From the NCBI GenBank assembly GCA_947311845.1, contig CAMZMU010000034.1:91763263-91827262 (forward strand): a stretch of 64,000 nt of DNA, written 5' to 3'. The DNA is from Poa pratensis (Eukaryota > Streptophyta > Magnoliopsida > Poales > Poaceae). How positions within the stretch are numbered: position 1 is the stretch's first letter; each line of letters starts with the position of its first letter. The notes under the pieces were generated by a model. It ran no database searches. It saw nothing but the letters and a program-made list of their open reading frames with translations, and had not been told where the DNA came from. Positions 48,357-59,392 of this stretch are shown one piece after another. A program made the translations under genes and the position numbers.

Positions 48357-49848
48357 TGATACGTCCAAAACGTATCTATAATTTTTGATTGTTTCATGCC
48401 ATTTTTATGCTTTTAGCACTTGTTTTATATTAAGTTTATTATTTATTTGGACTAACCTACTAATAGTTGCAAAAGTGCACAATGTTCTTGTTTTACTATT
48501 TGATGTGTAGAAATTATCAAGAATACAAGAGGAAACCTTGTTGGAGTCGAATTGGGACTTTCCTGAAATCTGTCTGAGAACTTTTTACGAAGATTGCCAG
48601 TTTGACCCTCGAAGATGACGTCATGGAGACCTGTTACGAAAGTTGTCACAATTTTCCATACGAAGATTTTAAGCCCGAGATCAGCCCAATCGGAGTTCGG
48701 ACGCGGCCTGTAGGCCCGTTTTGGTGGAACCCTAAAAGGGGGTGACGGAAATCCGAGAAGATATATAAAGGGAGGAAACCTAATTCGTGGAGGACTCCTC
48801 CACCCACGAATTTCAGCCACCAAAAGCCACGTTTTTGCCTCCCCCATGGATCCCATCTCCATGGGGGAGGGCTCCCAAGAAGCCATGAAGGAGGGAGGCT
48901 AAGGGGCGGCGCTCCCCAAGCTTGCCGGCGGCGGGGAAAGGAGTTCCCCGCACCGCCGGCCCGCCGCCGCCCTGCGCCGCCGCGCTGCCCCTCTCCGCCG
49001 TCTTCACCGCCATCTCCATCACCATCTCCTCCTTGTATTCAGTGGTTCATCCTCCCACAAACCTCTGTACCGTCCTATGTAAACATGGTGTTTGATGCTA
49101 TAATATTTATCCTATGATTTACATCATGTTTCCGTAGTTTATTTGTCTTTTGATTGCTTAATTGAATGCATGAGGTTCATTAGAGTTGTATGTCTATATG
49201 GTGCTGTCCTTTGGTGTCCATTATATTTGTGCGCGCATGGATCAAACACCCTAGGGTTGGTAGTATTTGTAACGAAGGGGGGAAGTTCTGCCGGAGTGAC
49301 AGAAACCTGAGAACGCGAACCGATTAGTTGCACGTATGGGAGTAAGAGGACCTTGAACTTAAGGCTATGGTTGGGGAAACCTTAATGCATTGTTAGTATT
49401 TGCGGATGCTTTCTAACAATCCAATCATATAGTACTTGTAATCCCAAGTAGTGGAGTGCATGTATATTTAGCCTCTCCCACATAGAAAACTGCATCGAAG
49501 ACAATGAACCAAGTACCTTCACTAATTAATCTTGGACAAAGCCACCACAATTACCACCACTTTTCCACACTCATGGTACTGTTAGTATATGGTTACTTAG
49601 TGTATTTTATTGCTGCAGCACTAACATTTACTTTCTTGTATTTATTATCTTGCAAAACTACCTCTCATACCCGTATTGCTACCGTAGTTTTATTTTCTAG
49701 ATAATGCAAACGTTTAGTGTGCGTAGAGTTGTATCAGTGGTTGATAGAACTTGAGAGAATACTTATCCTACCTTTAGCTCCTCGTTGGGTTCGACACTCT
49801 TACTTATCGAAAAGGCTACACGCGATCCCCTATACTTGTGGGTTATCA
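48357..49848 (+). repeat. 5' LTR of the coding-free element
   Basis: 1492 bp with a TATA box GATATATAAAGG at 48760-48771. The 144-codon minus-strand ORF in it (48452-48886) recurs in the other LTR and is judged spurious. Confidence 0.93.
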
Positions 49849-52800
49849 AGACCTTTTCTGGCGCCGTTGCCGGGGAGCCATAGCGTAGGTTAATGTTCTT
49901 GTGTGCACTTGTTTGCTTTATCTCTAAGTAGTTTTTATTTTCAGTATTAAGTTGTTCTTTATCTTACTATGGATAGGGAATGCGAATTACAAAAAAAATT
50001 AGGTGTAGTTGTTATCTAAAAACGTTTTCAAAAAGAAAAGTGATTGGAAAGATGAGTAATGGTTAAATGGGGGTCGACCTTGAACACTTGTGTTCATGCC
50101 TATGAAACCAAAACAAATCTTTCCATGGAAGCTTTTCATTAAAAACATGTAAATATTGTAAATATTGTGTATATACCTCTGTACATAAAAATAAAATGCT
50201 AATTATAGTCTTTAGTTAATTGAAAGTTGATAGTTTTACTTTGCTGTCCAGAAACAGATTTTCTGTGCTCCACCGTATTAAATGTTTAAAATCACCAGAA
50301 CGTGATCTTGATCTGAAATTTCTTGAGTGCAAAGTGATGCTTATTAGCTTTCTTTCATTAGACTAACTTTTTCTGATTTAAGGTACGTAGATAGGTCGAA
50401 AAATTCGATCTTTACTGACTGTTCTGTTTAGACAGATTTTGTGCTTCTCTGTAAATAAAATCGTGATAAATCTCAGAATAGTATTTTGACTTGAAAATTT
50501 TTGTGCATAAACCTGAGATTATTATCTTTCTTTCATTAGACTAAAGTTTTTCGATTTGAGCTACTTAACTATCTCGTTGAATGCCATCTTTACGGACTGT
50601 TCAGTTTTGACAGATTTCTTTGTTTATTCAATATTGTACTTGGTGTTGTTAGTTTCATTAGTTTTTCGACGGACAACGGAAATCATGAACACCTTAGTAT
50701 ATACAGTGGCTAATGTTGAGTAAAAATTATAAAACTTGTCAATGCTTGAACATGAGTGGATTTTATTTAATGAGTACTAACCCTACTAATGAGTTTTGTG
50801 AAGTTTTATGTGGATGTAGCTTATAAGATCTAATCAATATGGTGATATGAGATGAATAAGAAGACGCAAGAGCTCAAGCTTGGGGATGTGTAGGTGCATC
50901 CCAAGAACATATTCAAGAAGATACAATCATCTAAGCTTGGGGATGCCCGAGTCATCCCCCTATTCATCAACTAACATGAGGTTGTCTCGTTCATACTCTA
51001 TATTACCCGTCCACATGATATGTATTGTCTTAACTTGTATTATAATTGCTTTTATATGTCTTGGTTTTACCTTCTTTAGTTTTATTAGGCTCCTTATTTG
51101 GTTTCGATTGCTTCTTTACTTTCACTTATAAATTCAAAATAACAAAAATATTTTCTTTTGTTTTGCTTCTTTGTTTGGTTCTTTATTTTAATTTTATTTG
51201 GGTTTTACTTTTGATTTTTATTTAGAGTTTTCCTTGCTGTAGCTAGCATGTTTAGGTCTTGCTTAGCCTCTGGTTTCTTAGTTTATCAAAAATAAAGTAC
51301 CAAGTTTTATCCATTTAGCTTAGTTGATACATATGTAAAAAGTGATTTTCTGTTTTCGGTATCTACTGCTTATTGCGCGATTTTTCATATTTTACTGGAA
51401 GCTCTAAAAATCACGAAAAATTACTGATGTTGTAGCACCTAATCCTCTGCATGTACAAAAATTGGCTAAAATTTCGGGCATGTTTAAGTGCACCTAAAAA
51501 TTGCGTTTTCCAGCTGCTGTTTTTCTGGACAGATTCTGACTTTTGTTGCAAGAGTGGCCTCTTTTCGTTTTCATTTGATTTTTAATGGTTCTTACCTTTC
51601 ATTTATAAGTTGGCCATTTAAGCAACCTTTCTGTAACTTAAAAACAAAATTTTATTTGGTTTAATAGTAGCACTTGGGAAATATTATCTATTGTACTAAT
51701 GTCTAACCGCAGAAAAGAATGGGAAAGTTTTTGTGTTGAAGTTTTTTCACAGAGAATGAAGGAACACCAAACTATGGAATATTGAAGAATTACCAAAGTC
51801 ATAAGCTTGGGGATGTCCCCGCATCCCTCTTCATCAATAACCCCACGGTTTGCAAACCTTTAAACTTTGTTTTTTGAGCAACATAGGAACTTAACTAAAC
51901 TTGAAGCGGCTGTATTTTATTATCTATTTATCTTAGCATCAAACACCAGTTACATTAATAAGTGGATCGTCACATATTTTATTTATCCTCTGTTTTCAAT
52001 GTTTACTTGGTTAATGGATTACTTGTTGAAACTTAAAAATGATGTGTGAATAATACTGTTTAGTAGTTTATGTTTTCTTATGGTTAGTCTCAACTAGCTA
52101 ATAGTGCATATTATGTTATTTTGATATCAACATGCATTGTCCTGTTCATAAGATGGTATGGTATTGTGGTATCCTCCTCTGAATAATTCACTTGAATCGA
52201 CTTGGCACATGCTCACACATGTTATGACTGAAAAATAAAAGTCAATTAAGCCTTGATGATCTATTTTGCCTCAGAGTTTTAGTATCGTTTTTATGCCTCC
52301 GTTAATTTTATTTTGTCGCAAGCATGATTATGACCGTTATCGCTCTCGTGGTTGTCGCTTCCCAGTCTATTGCTAGCCTTCACTTGTACTGAGCGGGAAT
52401 GCTGCTCGTGCATCCAAATCCTTAAAACCAAGTTATCCCAAAGAGTCCACCAAAAAATTCCTATGCATGGTATTTCAAGCCATTCCAAGTAAATTTGCAT
52501 GTGCTACCTTTAAAACCTTCAAAATATTTCTCTTTTTGTGTCAATGTTTACTAGCTCATGAGGAATTAGTGTGGTTATTCTTTATTCTATTTGTCAAATG
52601 GACTTTTACACCTGGACTAGTGGCATATACATCCGCTTATCCAATAACTTGCAAAAAGAGCTGGCAACGGGGTGCCCAGTCCCAATTAATTACAACTTTA
52701 ACCAATTAATTCTCTTCACACTTTTGCCCTGATTCATCAGTAAGCAATGACAAACAGTGAAATACCTGAATGTGTGTAAACCAAAGAGAAAGAGGGATGA

Positions 52801-53437
52801 TCTGCCTTGCTGGTAGAAATAACGTCCTTCATGGGAGCCGCTCTTAAAAGTCCGTTTGACAGGTAGAATACTGTTCTCACCCGCTACCATTCGTTGACAA
52901 TTAACAAACACCTCTCAAAACATTTTTACCTCTGTTTTTAAAACAAAAAGCTCTAGCACGTGTTAATCCCTGCTTCCCTCTGCGAAGGGCCAATCTTTTA
53001 TTTTTATGTTGAGTCACCATCCTTTCTTTGAGCACTTCTTCGAGAGCATAGCTGTCGTTCTTAGTGTAATGTGCTTGTCCCAGAATACGATTAATTGAGG
53101 TATAACCATGATGCTTTTATCTTTGATATCTCTATATCTAGTCTTCACTTGAACTTCAGAGGTGCCTTGGCATTTATGTTTTGCTCCACAATTAAGGGCA
53201 AGCGAGATACCACTCTATCATGCTTTATTATGGTCATTACAATCTTGTTGATGTTTATAAATTTCATGTTATAAGCTCTTAGTTCGTTGATACTTTTCAT
53301 TAGGAAACATGATTGCTAAGTTTTATTATCCATACATCATGCAATTGTTAAAGACCTGATCATAGCATTTACAATCAAAAATTATTTTGTTATCATTTAC
53401 CTACTCGAGGACGAGCAGGAATTAAGCTTGGGGATGT
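49849..53437 (+). other. Internal region of the coding-free element
   Basis: AT-rich with no ORF above about 85 codons. AAGCTTGGGGATG occurs at 50877, 50934 and 51803, as well as at the true tract before the LTR (53424). Several blocks (for example the text around GAAGTTTTTTCACAG, 51739) match 34323-36393 of the outer element, which indicates shared ancestry of the 3' non-coding regions. Confidence 0.75.
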
Positions 53438-54929
53438 TGATACGTCCAAAACGTATCTATAATTTTTGATTGTTTCATGCCATTTTTATGCTTTTAGCAC
53501 TTGTTTTATATTAAGTTTATTATTTATTTGGACTAACCTACTAATAGTTGCAAAAGTGCACAATGTTCTTGTTTTACTCTTTGATGTGTAGAAATTATCA
53601 AGAATACAAGAGGAAACCTTGTTGGAGTCGAATTGGGACTTTCCTGAAATCTGTCTGAGAACTTTTTACGAAGATTGCCAGTTTGACCCTCGAAGATGAC
53701 GTCATGGAGACCTGTTACGAAAGTTGTCACAATTTTCCATACGAAGATTTTAAGCCCGAGATCAGCCCAATCGGAGTTCGGACGCGGCCTGTAGGCCCGT
53801 TTTGGTGGAACCCTAAAAGGGGGTGACGGAAATCCGAGAAGATATATAAAGGGAGGAAACCTAATTCGTGGAGGACTCCTCCACCCACGAATTTCAGCCA
53901 CCAAAAGCCACGTTTTTGCCTCCCCCATGGATCCCATCTCCATGGGGGAGGGCTCCCAAGAAGCCATGAAGGAGGGAGGCTAAGGGGCGGCGCTCCCCAA
54001 GCTTGCCGGCGGCGGGGAAAGGAGTTCCCCGCACCGCCGGCCGCCGCCGCCCTGCGCCGCCGCGCTGCCCCTCTCCGCCGTCTTCACCGCCATCTCCATC
54101 ACCATCTCCTCCTTGTATTCAGTGGTTCATCCTCCCACAAACCTCTGTACCGTCCTATGTAAACATGGTGTTTGATGCTATAATATTTATCCTATGATTT
54201 ACATCATGTTTCCGTAGTTTATTTGTCTTTTGATTGCTTAATTGAATGCATGAGGTTCATTAGAGTTGTATGTCTATATGGTGCTGTCCTTTGGTGTCCA
54301 TTATATTTGTGCGCGCATGGATCAAACACCCTAGGGTTGGTAGTATTTGTAACGAAGCGGGGGAAGTTCTGCCGGAGTGACAGAAACCTGAGAACGCGAA
54401 CCGATTAGTTGCACGTATGGGAGTAAGAGGACCTTGAACTTAAGGCTATGGTTGGGGAAACCTTAATGCATTGTTAGTATTTGCGGATGCTTTCTAACAA
54501 TCCAATCATATAGTACTTGTAATCCCAAGTAGTGGAGTGCATGTATATTTAGCCTCTCCCACATAGAAAACTGCATCGAAGACAATGAACCAAGTACCTT
54601 CACTAATTAATCTTGGACAAAGCCACCACAATTACCACCACTTTTCCACACTCATGGTACTGTTAGTATATGGTTACTTAGTGTATTTTATTGCTGCAGC
54701 ACTAACATTTACTTTCTTGTATTTATTATCTTGCAAAACTACCTCTCATACCCGTATTGCTACCGTAGTTTTATTTTCTAGATAATGCAAACGTTTAGTG
54801 TGCGTAGAGTTGTATCAGTGGTTGATAGAACTTGAGAGAATACTTATCCTACCTTTAGCTCCTCGTTGGGTTCGACACTCTTACTTATCGAAAAGGCTAC
54901 ACGCGATCCCCAATACTTGTGGGTTATCA
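53438..54929 (+). repeat. 3' LTR of the coding-free element
   Basis: 1492 bp, nearly identical to 48357-49848; TATA box at about 53841-53852. Confidence 0.93.
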
Positions 54930-55160
54930 CGCACATCCATAGTGCGCCACTAAATTATTGTCCATGCGCCACAGAAAGAATTTCGATTATTTGATGTATT
55001 TGAAAATAATGTATCTGTGACGCACTTTGTTCGTGCGCCACAGAATATGGTGCGCCACAGAATTATTTACCGTGCGCCACTAAATTATTTGCCGTATATA
55101 TTATCGATTATTTGCTGTATTATCGATTATTTGCTGTATTTGACAATAATACAGGTATAT
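54930..55160. repeat. Left subterminal repeats of the CACTA, continued
   Basis: GTGCGCCAC motifs resume here after the LTR insertion, with a CTGTGACGCA/TGCGCCACAG pair at about 55014-55041. TATCGATTATTTGCTGTAT is repeated twice at 55100-55140. Confidence 0.75.
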
Positions 55161-55409
55161 TACAGAATTTTTACAGAAAATAATAGAAACAGTAATATAT
55201 TTTGACACAGTATTAAAACAGACAGATAAATATGTACATCACCACTTAGAGCCCGAGATACATACATATATAGTACAAGCATATGCATTTAAGTGGACAA
55301 GCCAACATAAAACATTAGTCTTAACCAAGTACAGTGGAAACATCAGTCTACATAGATAAGTGGACAAGTCAACATAAAACATAGTACGGAAAGAAGTGGA
55401 CAAGTCGCT

Positions 55410-56272
55410 CTATGGGTCGTCGTCCCTAGGCCTATCCAGTTGAGCCCAGTACATCGGATCTGCGGGGTCATCAGTGTCCTCACTCCTCCACGGCTGACCC
55501 GAAAGAGTGCGGAACGGAGGTATGCCGTCCGCCTATTCACCTCGACCCAGTGCCTAGGGTCGTTGTGGTGATAAGCATCAGGGTTCGGCGGCCCGAACAT
55601 CCGCAATAGCTGATGCTCCGACTCCTGCCACTCCTGGTGCCGCTGCTGCTGCCGCTCCTCCGATGCCTGCTGCCGCTCCTGCTGCCGCTTCTGCCGCTAC
55701 TGCTCAGAGTCGGAATCCCAGTCCTTCTCCCATTCCTCCTCCTGCTGCTCCTCCTCCTGCTGCTCCTCCTCCTGCTGCTCCTCCTCCTCCGCCCAGATCC
55801 CAAGAGAAGTGATGTCGTCGTCAGTAGGACCGGCGCCGTGGGAAGGACCGGTGCCGTACGAAGGACCAGCACCGTCAAAAGGACTAGCGCCGAACTGCTG
55901 GTAGGACATCAAGTTTGGCTCGTTCTGCAGGAGATACCTCACATACGGGTCGTCCTGGGGGCGTGCGTTGCGACGTGCGATCTGCGCCTCAGCCAACCTG
56001 TGCTCCATCTCCTTGGCCATTTCCACCTGTCTGATCCCATCCGGTATGAACTCATTCACACGGTGGCGATCCGCTGGGTAGTTCAGATCCTTATCTTTCT
56101 TCTTATCACCGTACTCGTGTACGTCGAAATAATCATAGGCGCGCGCCGACTCCTCCGCTGTATTAAACTGCCCAGTCCAGTGCTTCCTCTTGTTGATATG
56201 GATCTGACATCCATACACGTACCGACCAAGCTTCTTCCTATAGCACGCCCTCACACCCTTAAACCCGGCCAT
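55410..56272 (-). pseudogene. AP2/ERF-domain gene carried by the CACTA, with one stop and one frameshift
   Basis: From ATG 56272 a 191-codon frame encodes MAGFKGVRACYRKKLGR, YVYGCQIHINKRKHWTGQF and NTAEESARAYDYFDVHEYG, then LNYPADRH. This is an AP2/ERF DNA-binding domain (residues ~3-66), with WTG where ERFs usually have WLG. An acidic Glu/Gln-rich tail follows (QQEEEQQEEEQQEEE). The frame stops at TAG 55697-55699, yet the same phase stays open with a Gln/Arg-rich coil (QRHQEWQESEHQLLRMF). It then needs a shift near 55535 to reach PWRSEDTDDPADPMYWAQL and a TAG at 55410-55412. The ATG lies just after a TTTTAG acceptor, so an upstream exon (56532-56915) may belong to it. Domain call firm; activity unknown. 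Confidence 0.8.
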
Positions 56273-56531
56273 TCCGTGAAACTAAAACATATTAAAAACA
56301 AATTCAATAGAATCAATGAACAGAACTAAAACCAATGAACAGAACTAAAATTATTTTTAGCAAAGTCATGCCAAAATTATATTCATGCATGTAGGGACAT
56401 TGATCAAATATGCATAAGTATAACTAATACATCTTGATCCCATGAATAATTTGGTCCATTTTTATTTAACCCTAATACATCGCGAATAATATCGCTAATA
56501 CATCTCCTCTCCCATGCATGAACCTCTGAAA

Positions 56532-56915
56532 CTAACTTCGACCGGGTCCTGAGCCGCGGGGTGCTGAGCCGCGGGCGCTGCGCATCCAAAGATAAGGAAC
56601 CCTCACAGGGTCATAGCTCACGTGACGAGGAACCCTCTGAAGAAACGACCATCCATTGTTGTACTGCCTATCCAACAAAGTCATGTAGCGACGGACGTGC
56701 TCGTCCTCCTCCCTGATACGGTGACGTACCACCTCCTCGGGGGCCGGCTCCCTCTGCACCGAGCATGGCCCACGCGACCGCCACCAAAGAAGATCCGGGT
56801 CGACGACGTCACCCGGATTCCTCACCAAGATACGCGTCCCGGAAGGTAGCACCTCCCAGTGCCAGCCCGGCGGAGTCCAGTCGCGGACATCGCCCCTCTG
56901 GTCCAACAGTGACAT
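56532..56915 (-). CDS. 127-aa ORF of the CACTA, unknown family (first copy)
   Basis: Starts MSLLDQRGDVRDWTPPGWHW and contains LPSGTRILVRNPGDVV, DPDLLWWRSRGPCSVQRE and EEDEHVRRYMTLLDRQYNNG. It is open for 127 codons and conserved in the second CACTA (61894-62277) with three amino-acid changes. It lies upstream of the AP2 frame on the same strand and could be its 5' exon, or a separate transposon protein. Confidence 0.55.
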   Translation of the reverse strand: MSLLDQRGDVRDWTPPGWHWEVLPSGTRILVRNPGDVVDPDLLWWRSRGPCSVQREPAPEEVVRHRIREEDEHVRRYMTLLDRQYNNGWSFLQRVPRHVSYDPVRVPYLWMRSARGSAPRGSGPGRS

Positions 56916-57074
56916 CGCCCCTCTGGTCCAGCAAGCAAATTTAAATAAAGTACAAATTCATAGCAACTATCAAATAACACAATTTTCAAACTCATTTTTA
57001 GCAATGTGAAAATTACACAATATGAACCAACAATAAACACAACTAAAATTATCTACAATCTAAGCTACACAACT

Positions 57075-57405
57075 ATATGTCCTATTTTTAGCAAAGTCAT
57101 GCCAAAATTCACGAAAAAATTTGGCATGACCTTTGCTAAAAAAGGGACATATGGAGTACCCGAATTTGCCGGAACGGAAGTTAATCGACGTTCCGGCAAA
57201 CTCAAGGGTCTCATGGGTACCTGCAGACATTTCACAAATCATATGTCCTATTTTTAGCAAAGTGATGCCAAAATTCACGAAAAAATTTGGCATGACCTTT
57301 GCTAAAAAAGGGACATATGGAGTACCCGAATTTGCCGTAACGGAAGTTAATCGACGTTCCGGCAAACTCAAGGGCCTCTCGGGGTACCTGCAGACATTTC
57401 ACAAA
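57075..57405. repeat. 166-bp tandem duplication, each unit with two hairpins
   Basis: Units start at ATATGTCC 57075 and 57241. In each, TAGCAAAGTCATGCCAAA (TAGCAAAGTGATGCCAAA in unit 2) pairs with TTTGGCATGACCTTTGCTA, and TTTGCCGGAACG (unit 2: TTTGCCGTAACG) pairs with CGTTCCGGCAAA around a short loop. Confidence 0.88.
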
Positions 57406-57648
57406 AAATCCACATCTCCGGCCGGCATCTCCACGACACGATGGTCGGAGCACAAACAACCACGACACGATGGTCGTGGTAGCACAGATCAACACAAGCA
57501 CACACAACTTCTCGATCGGGGTACCCATAGCAAAGATCATACATAAAAAGGTGCCTCATATGAAGAGTGCACATCAAGAACTTCCAAGTGTCGGAACTTC
57601 CAAGTGTAAGAGTCAACCTAGCTATCCTATGAAATGATGTTTCACAGC

Positions 57649-57819
57649 GATGACTCTGATTCAGAGAACAGTAGCGTGGCCCTGAGCCTGAGCTTGACAG
57701 AAACTACAGACCGACGGTGCGACGCCGTCGATCTTTGGCCCATTTTTTACGTTCGTTCTATAGGTTCGGTCATGCTCAGGCTCAGAGTCAACCTAGCTAT
57801 ACTGTCAATCAGAGTCATC
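57649..57819. repeat. Inverted repeat with ~50-bp arms
   Basis: Arms 57649-57698 (GATGACTCTGATT...CTGAGCTTGAC) and 57769-57819 are imperfect inverse copies separated by about 70 bp. A copy lies at 63011-63181 in the second CACTA. Confidence 0.8.
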
Positions 57820-58061
57820 GGTGTAATACAATAGAGGCCTCATATATCATTGTCAAAACAAGGCAAAAAGAGTACCTACAAGACCATGTTCTAATACAAG
57901 CACTCAAATTGTATATAGTACAAGGTATTGTAGATACTCTTTTCCCTTTAACATGACATAGTTTAAATCATCGGCCTATAGTACATATACAAGAACATGG
58001 GTAAAAGGATAAAAAGAAGATGTACAACAATATGGATAAAAAGATGAATAAAAAGAAATGA

Positions 58062-58232
58062 TTTCCCGATGTTCCCGATTTTCCCGATGTTCCCGATTTT
58101 CCCGATGTTCCCGATATTCCCGATTTTCCCGATGTTCCCGATGTTCCCGATTTTTTCGATGTTCCCGATATTCCCGATTTTCCCGATGTTCCCGATGTTC
58201 CCGATTTTCCCGATGTTCCCGATATTCCCGAT
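58062..58232. repeat. 9-bp minisatellite (TTCCCGATN), about 19 units
   Basis: TTCCCGATG/TTCCCGATT/TTCCCGATA units run without interruption. The length and spacing give 19 units here against 17 in the second CACTA. Confidence 0.93.
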
Positions 58233-58572
58233 TTTCCCTGACAATGCATCTTCAAGACAATTAAAAAGTACCAACTTTGGACGCTTACGAAATTATCAAA
58301 TCGTGATCCTATTTGCAATGTACCTTCATGGATATCTTGCACTACGTTATTACTTCATGATAAAGCTCAAAAATAAGTTTTTGAAAACTTTTAACACCTT
58401 AATTCAAGTCAGTTTGAAAGGCATGTTTAAACACTGACCATATTTGACTTAGCAAATTTTTCATCTTCAAAATTTCATCTTCAATTTTTTGCATGTACTA
58501 ACCTAACACTAACCTAGCAACTAACCTAGCATCACTAACAACAACAAGCAGCAAGCAAATGAACAACAAAAT

Positions 58573-58995
58573 TCAAAAAAATTGTTGTTGGAGTTTCAAC
58601 AAACACCTAGGGTGCATGTTTTTCGGTAGGGGAGGGAGGCAGGGGAGCGGGGAAGCACCTCGGGCAGGGGAGCGAGTGGTGTCCTGTGGTGGGTCCCAGG
58701 GCGGCGCCGGTGGTCTTCTTCGTCGCGGCGGCTCGAGGCCGAGGCGGGGGCGGGGCGGGGTGGGCGGTTGCTCGTTTGCTCGGAGGGAGGGTTGGGCGGG
58801 GGGCGCGGCGCAGGGGAGGTCGATCGACAGCGACGAGTTGGGGCAGGGCGCGTGCAAGGGTGGGCGGGGCGCAGGGAGGTCGCCGGCGGCGAGTTGGGGG
58901 CGCGGTGGGATGTCGAGCGGCGAGTGCTGTGTCGAGACTCGAGAGGATGGGGAAATTTGGGAAGAGAGAGAGGCCGGCGCGGGGAGGGCCCACAT
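58573..58995 (-). other. GC-rich block with Pro-rich ORFs, possible 5' exon/leader
   Basis: A GC-rich stretch just inside the right subterminal repeats, open in several minus-strand frames (for example a Pro-rich 140-codon frame). Its place upstream of the minus-strand ORFs would suit a promoter/leader, but no frame has convincing protein features. Confidence 0.3.
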
Positions 58996-59009
58996 GTAAT
59001 TTGAAGCAG

Positions 59010-59389
59010 AATAATTCTGTGGCGCATCCTAGCCTGGGTGCGCCACTGAAACTAATAATTCTGTGGCGCATCTAAGCCCGTGCGCCACAGAATAAGCACC
59101 CGGGCAATAGTTGGAGGGGGGCCCACAACAGTTCTGTGGCGCACAGGACTGGATGCGCCACAGAAATGCTTCTTTCTGTGGCGCATCTAGATCAATGCGC
59201 CACAGAAATGTCACCAGATATTTGTTGAAGCGGGACCCACCATATTTGTGTGGCGCATTACAGCTTGCATGCGCCACAGTATTCTGTGGCGCATTGTCCA
59301 TGGTGCGCCACTGAAATATTTTTGTGGCGCATGGCCAAAGTGGTGCGCCACAAAATGTCATTCCACAGAAAGGCACTTCCCTACTAGTG
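59010..59389. repeat. Right subterminal hairpin array and terminal inverted repeat of the CACTA
   Basis: Seven pairs of the CTGTGGCGCA...TGCGCCACAG type follow one another, for example 59020-59048, 59061-59090 and 59134-59163. The inverted terminus GGCACTTCCCTACTAGTG closes the element. Confidence 0.92.
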
Positions 59390-59392
59390 ATG

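Larger units (their letters stand above)
48357..54929 (+). mobile_element. Coding-free LTR retrotransposon inside the CACTA
   Basis: Two 1492-bp LTRs (48357-49848 and 53438-54929) start TGATACGTCC and end GGGTTATCA. They differ by about two substitutions and two one-base indels by eye. A perfect primer site TGGCGCCGTTGCCGGGGA is at 49859-49876 and the purine tract AAGCTTGGGGATGT lies before the 3' LTR. The flanks TGCAC (48352-48356) and CGCAC (54930-54934) are the target duplication with one mismatch. The 3.6-kb inside has no gag or pol. Confidence 0.93.
48209..59389. mobile_element. CACTA DNA transposon carrying an AP2/ERF-like gene
   Basis: Starts CACTAGTAGGGAAGTGCC and ends with the exact inverse, flanked by the 3-bp duplication ATG (48206-48208 and 59390-59392). 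Both ends hold arrays of CTGTGGCGCA/TGCGCCACAG inverted pairs, the subterminal repeats expected of CACTA elements. No TNP2-type transposase is visible, so it is non-autonomous. The body carries an AP2/ERF-like ORF, a 127-codon ORF, paired hairpins, a 9-bp minisatellite and a GC-rich block. An LTR retrotransposon (48357-54929) has inserted near the left end. Confidence 0.93.

Noticed and set aside
48452..48886. 144-aa minus-strand ORF repeated at 53533-53967
   Set aside because: It lies inside both 1492-bp LTRs, antisense to the element, and is repeated only because the LTRs are. No family features.
57963..58437. ORFs with GNIGKIG, SGTSGKSG or MFPIFP repeats
   Set aside because: They are translations of the 9-bp minisatellite, open in all frames because the unit lacks stop codons.
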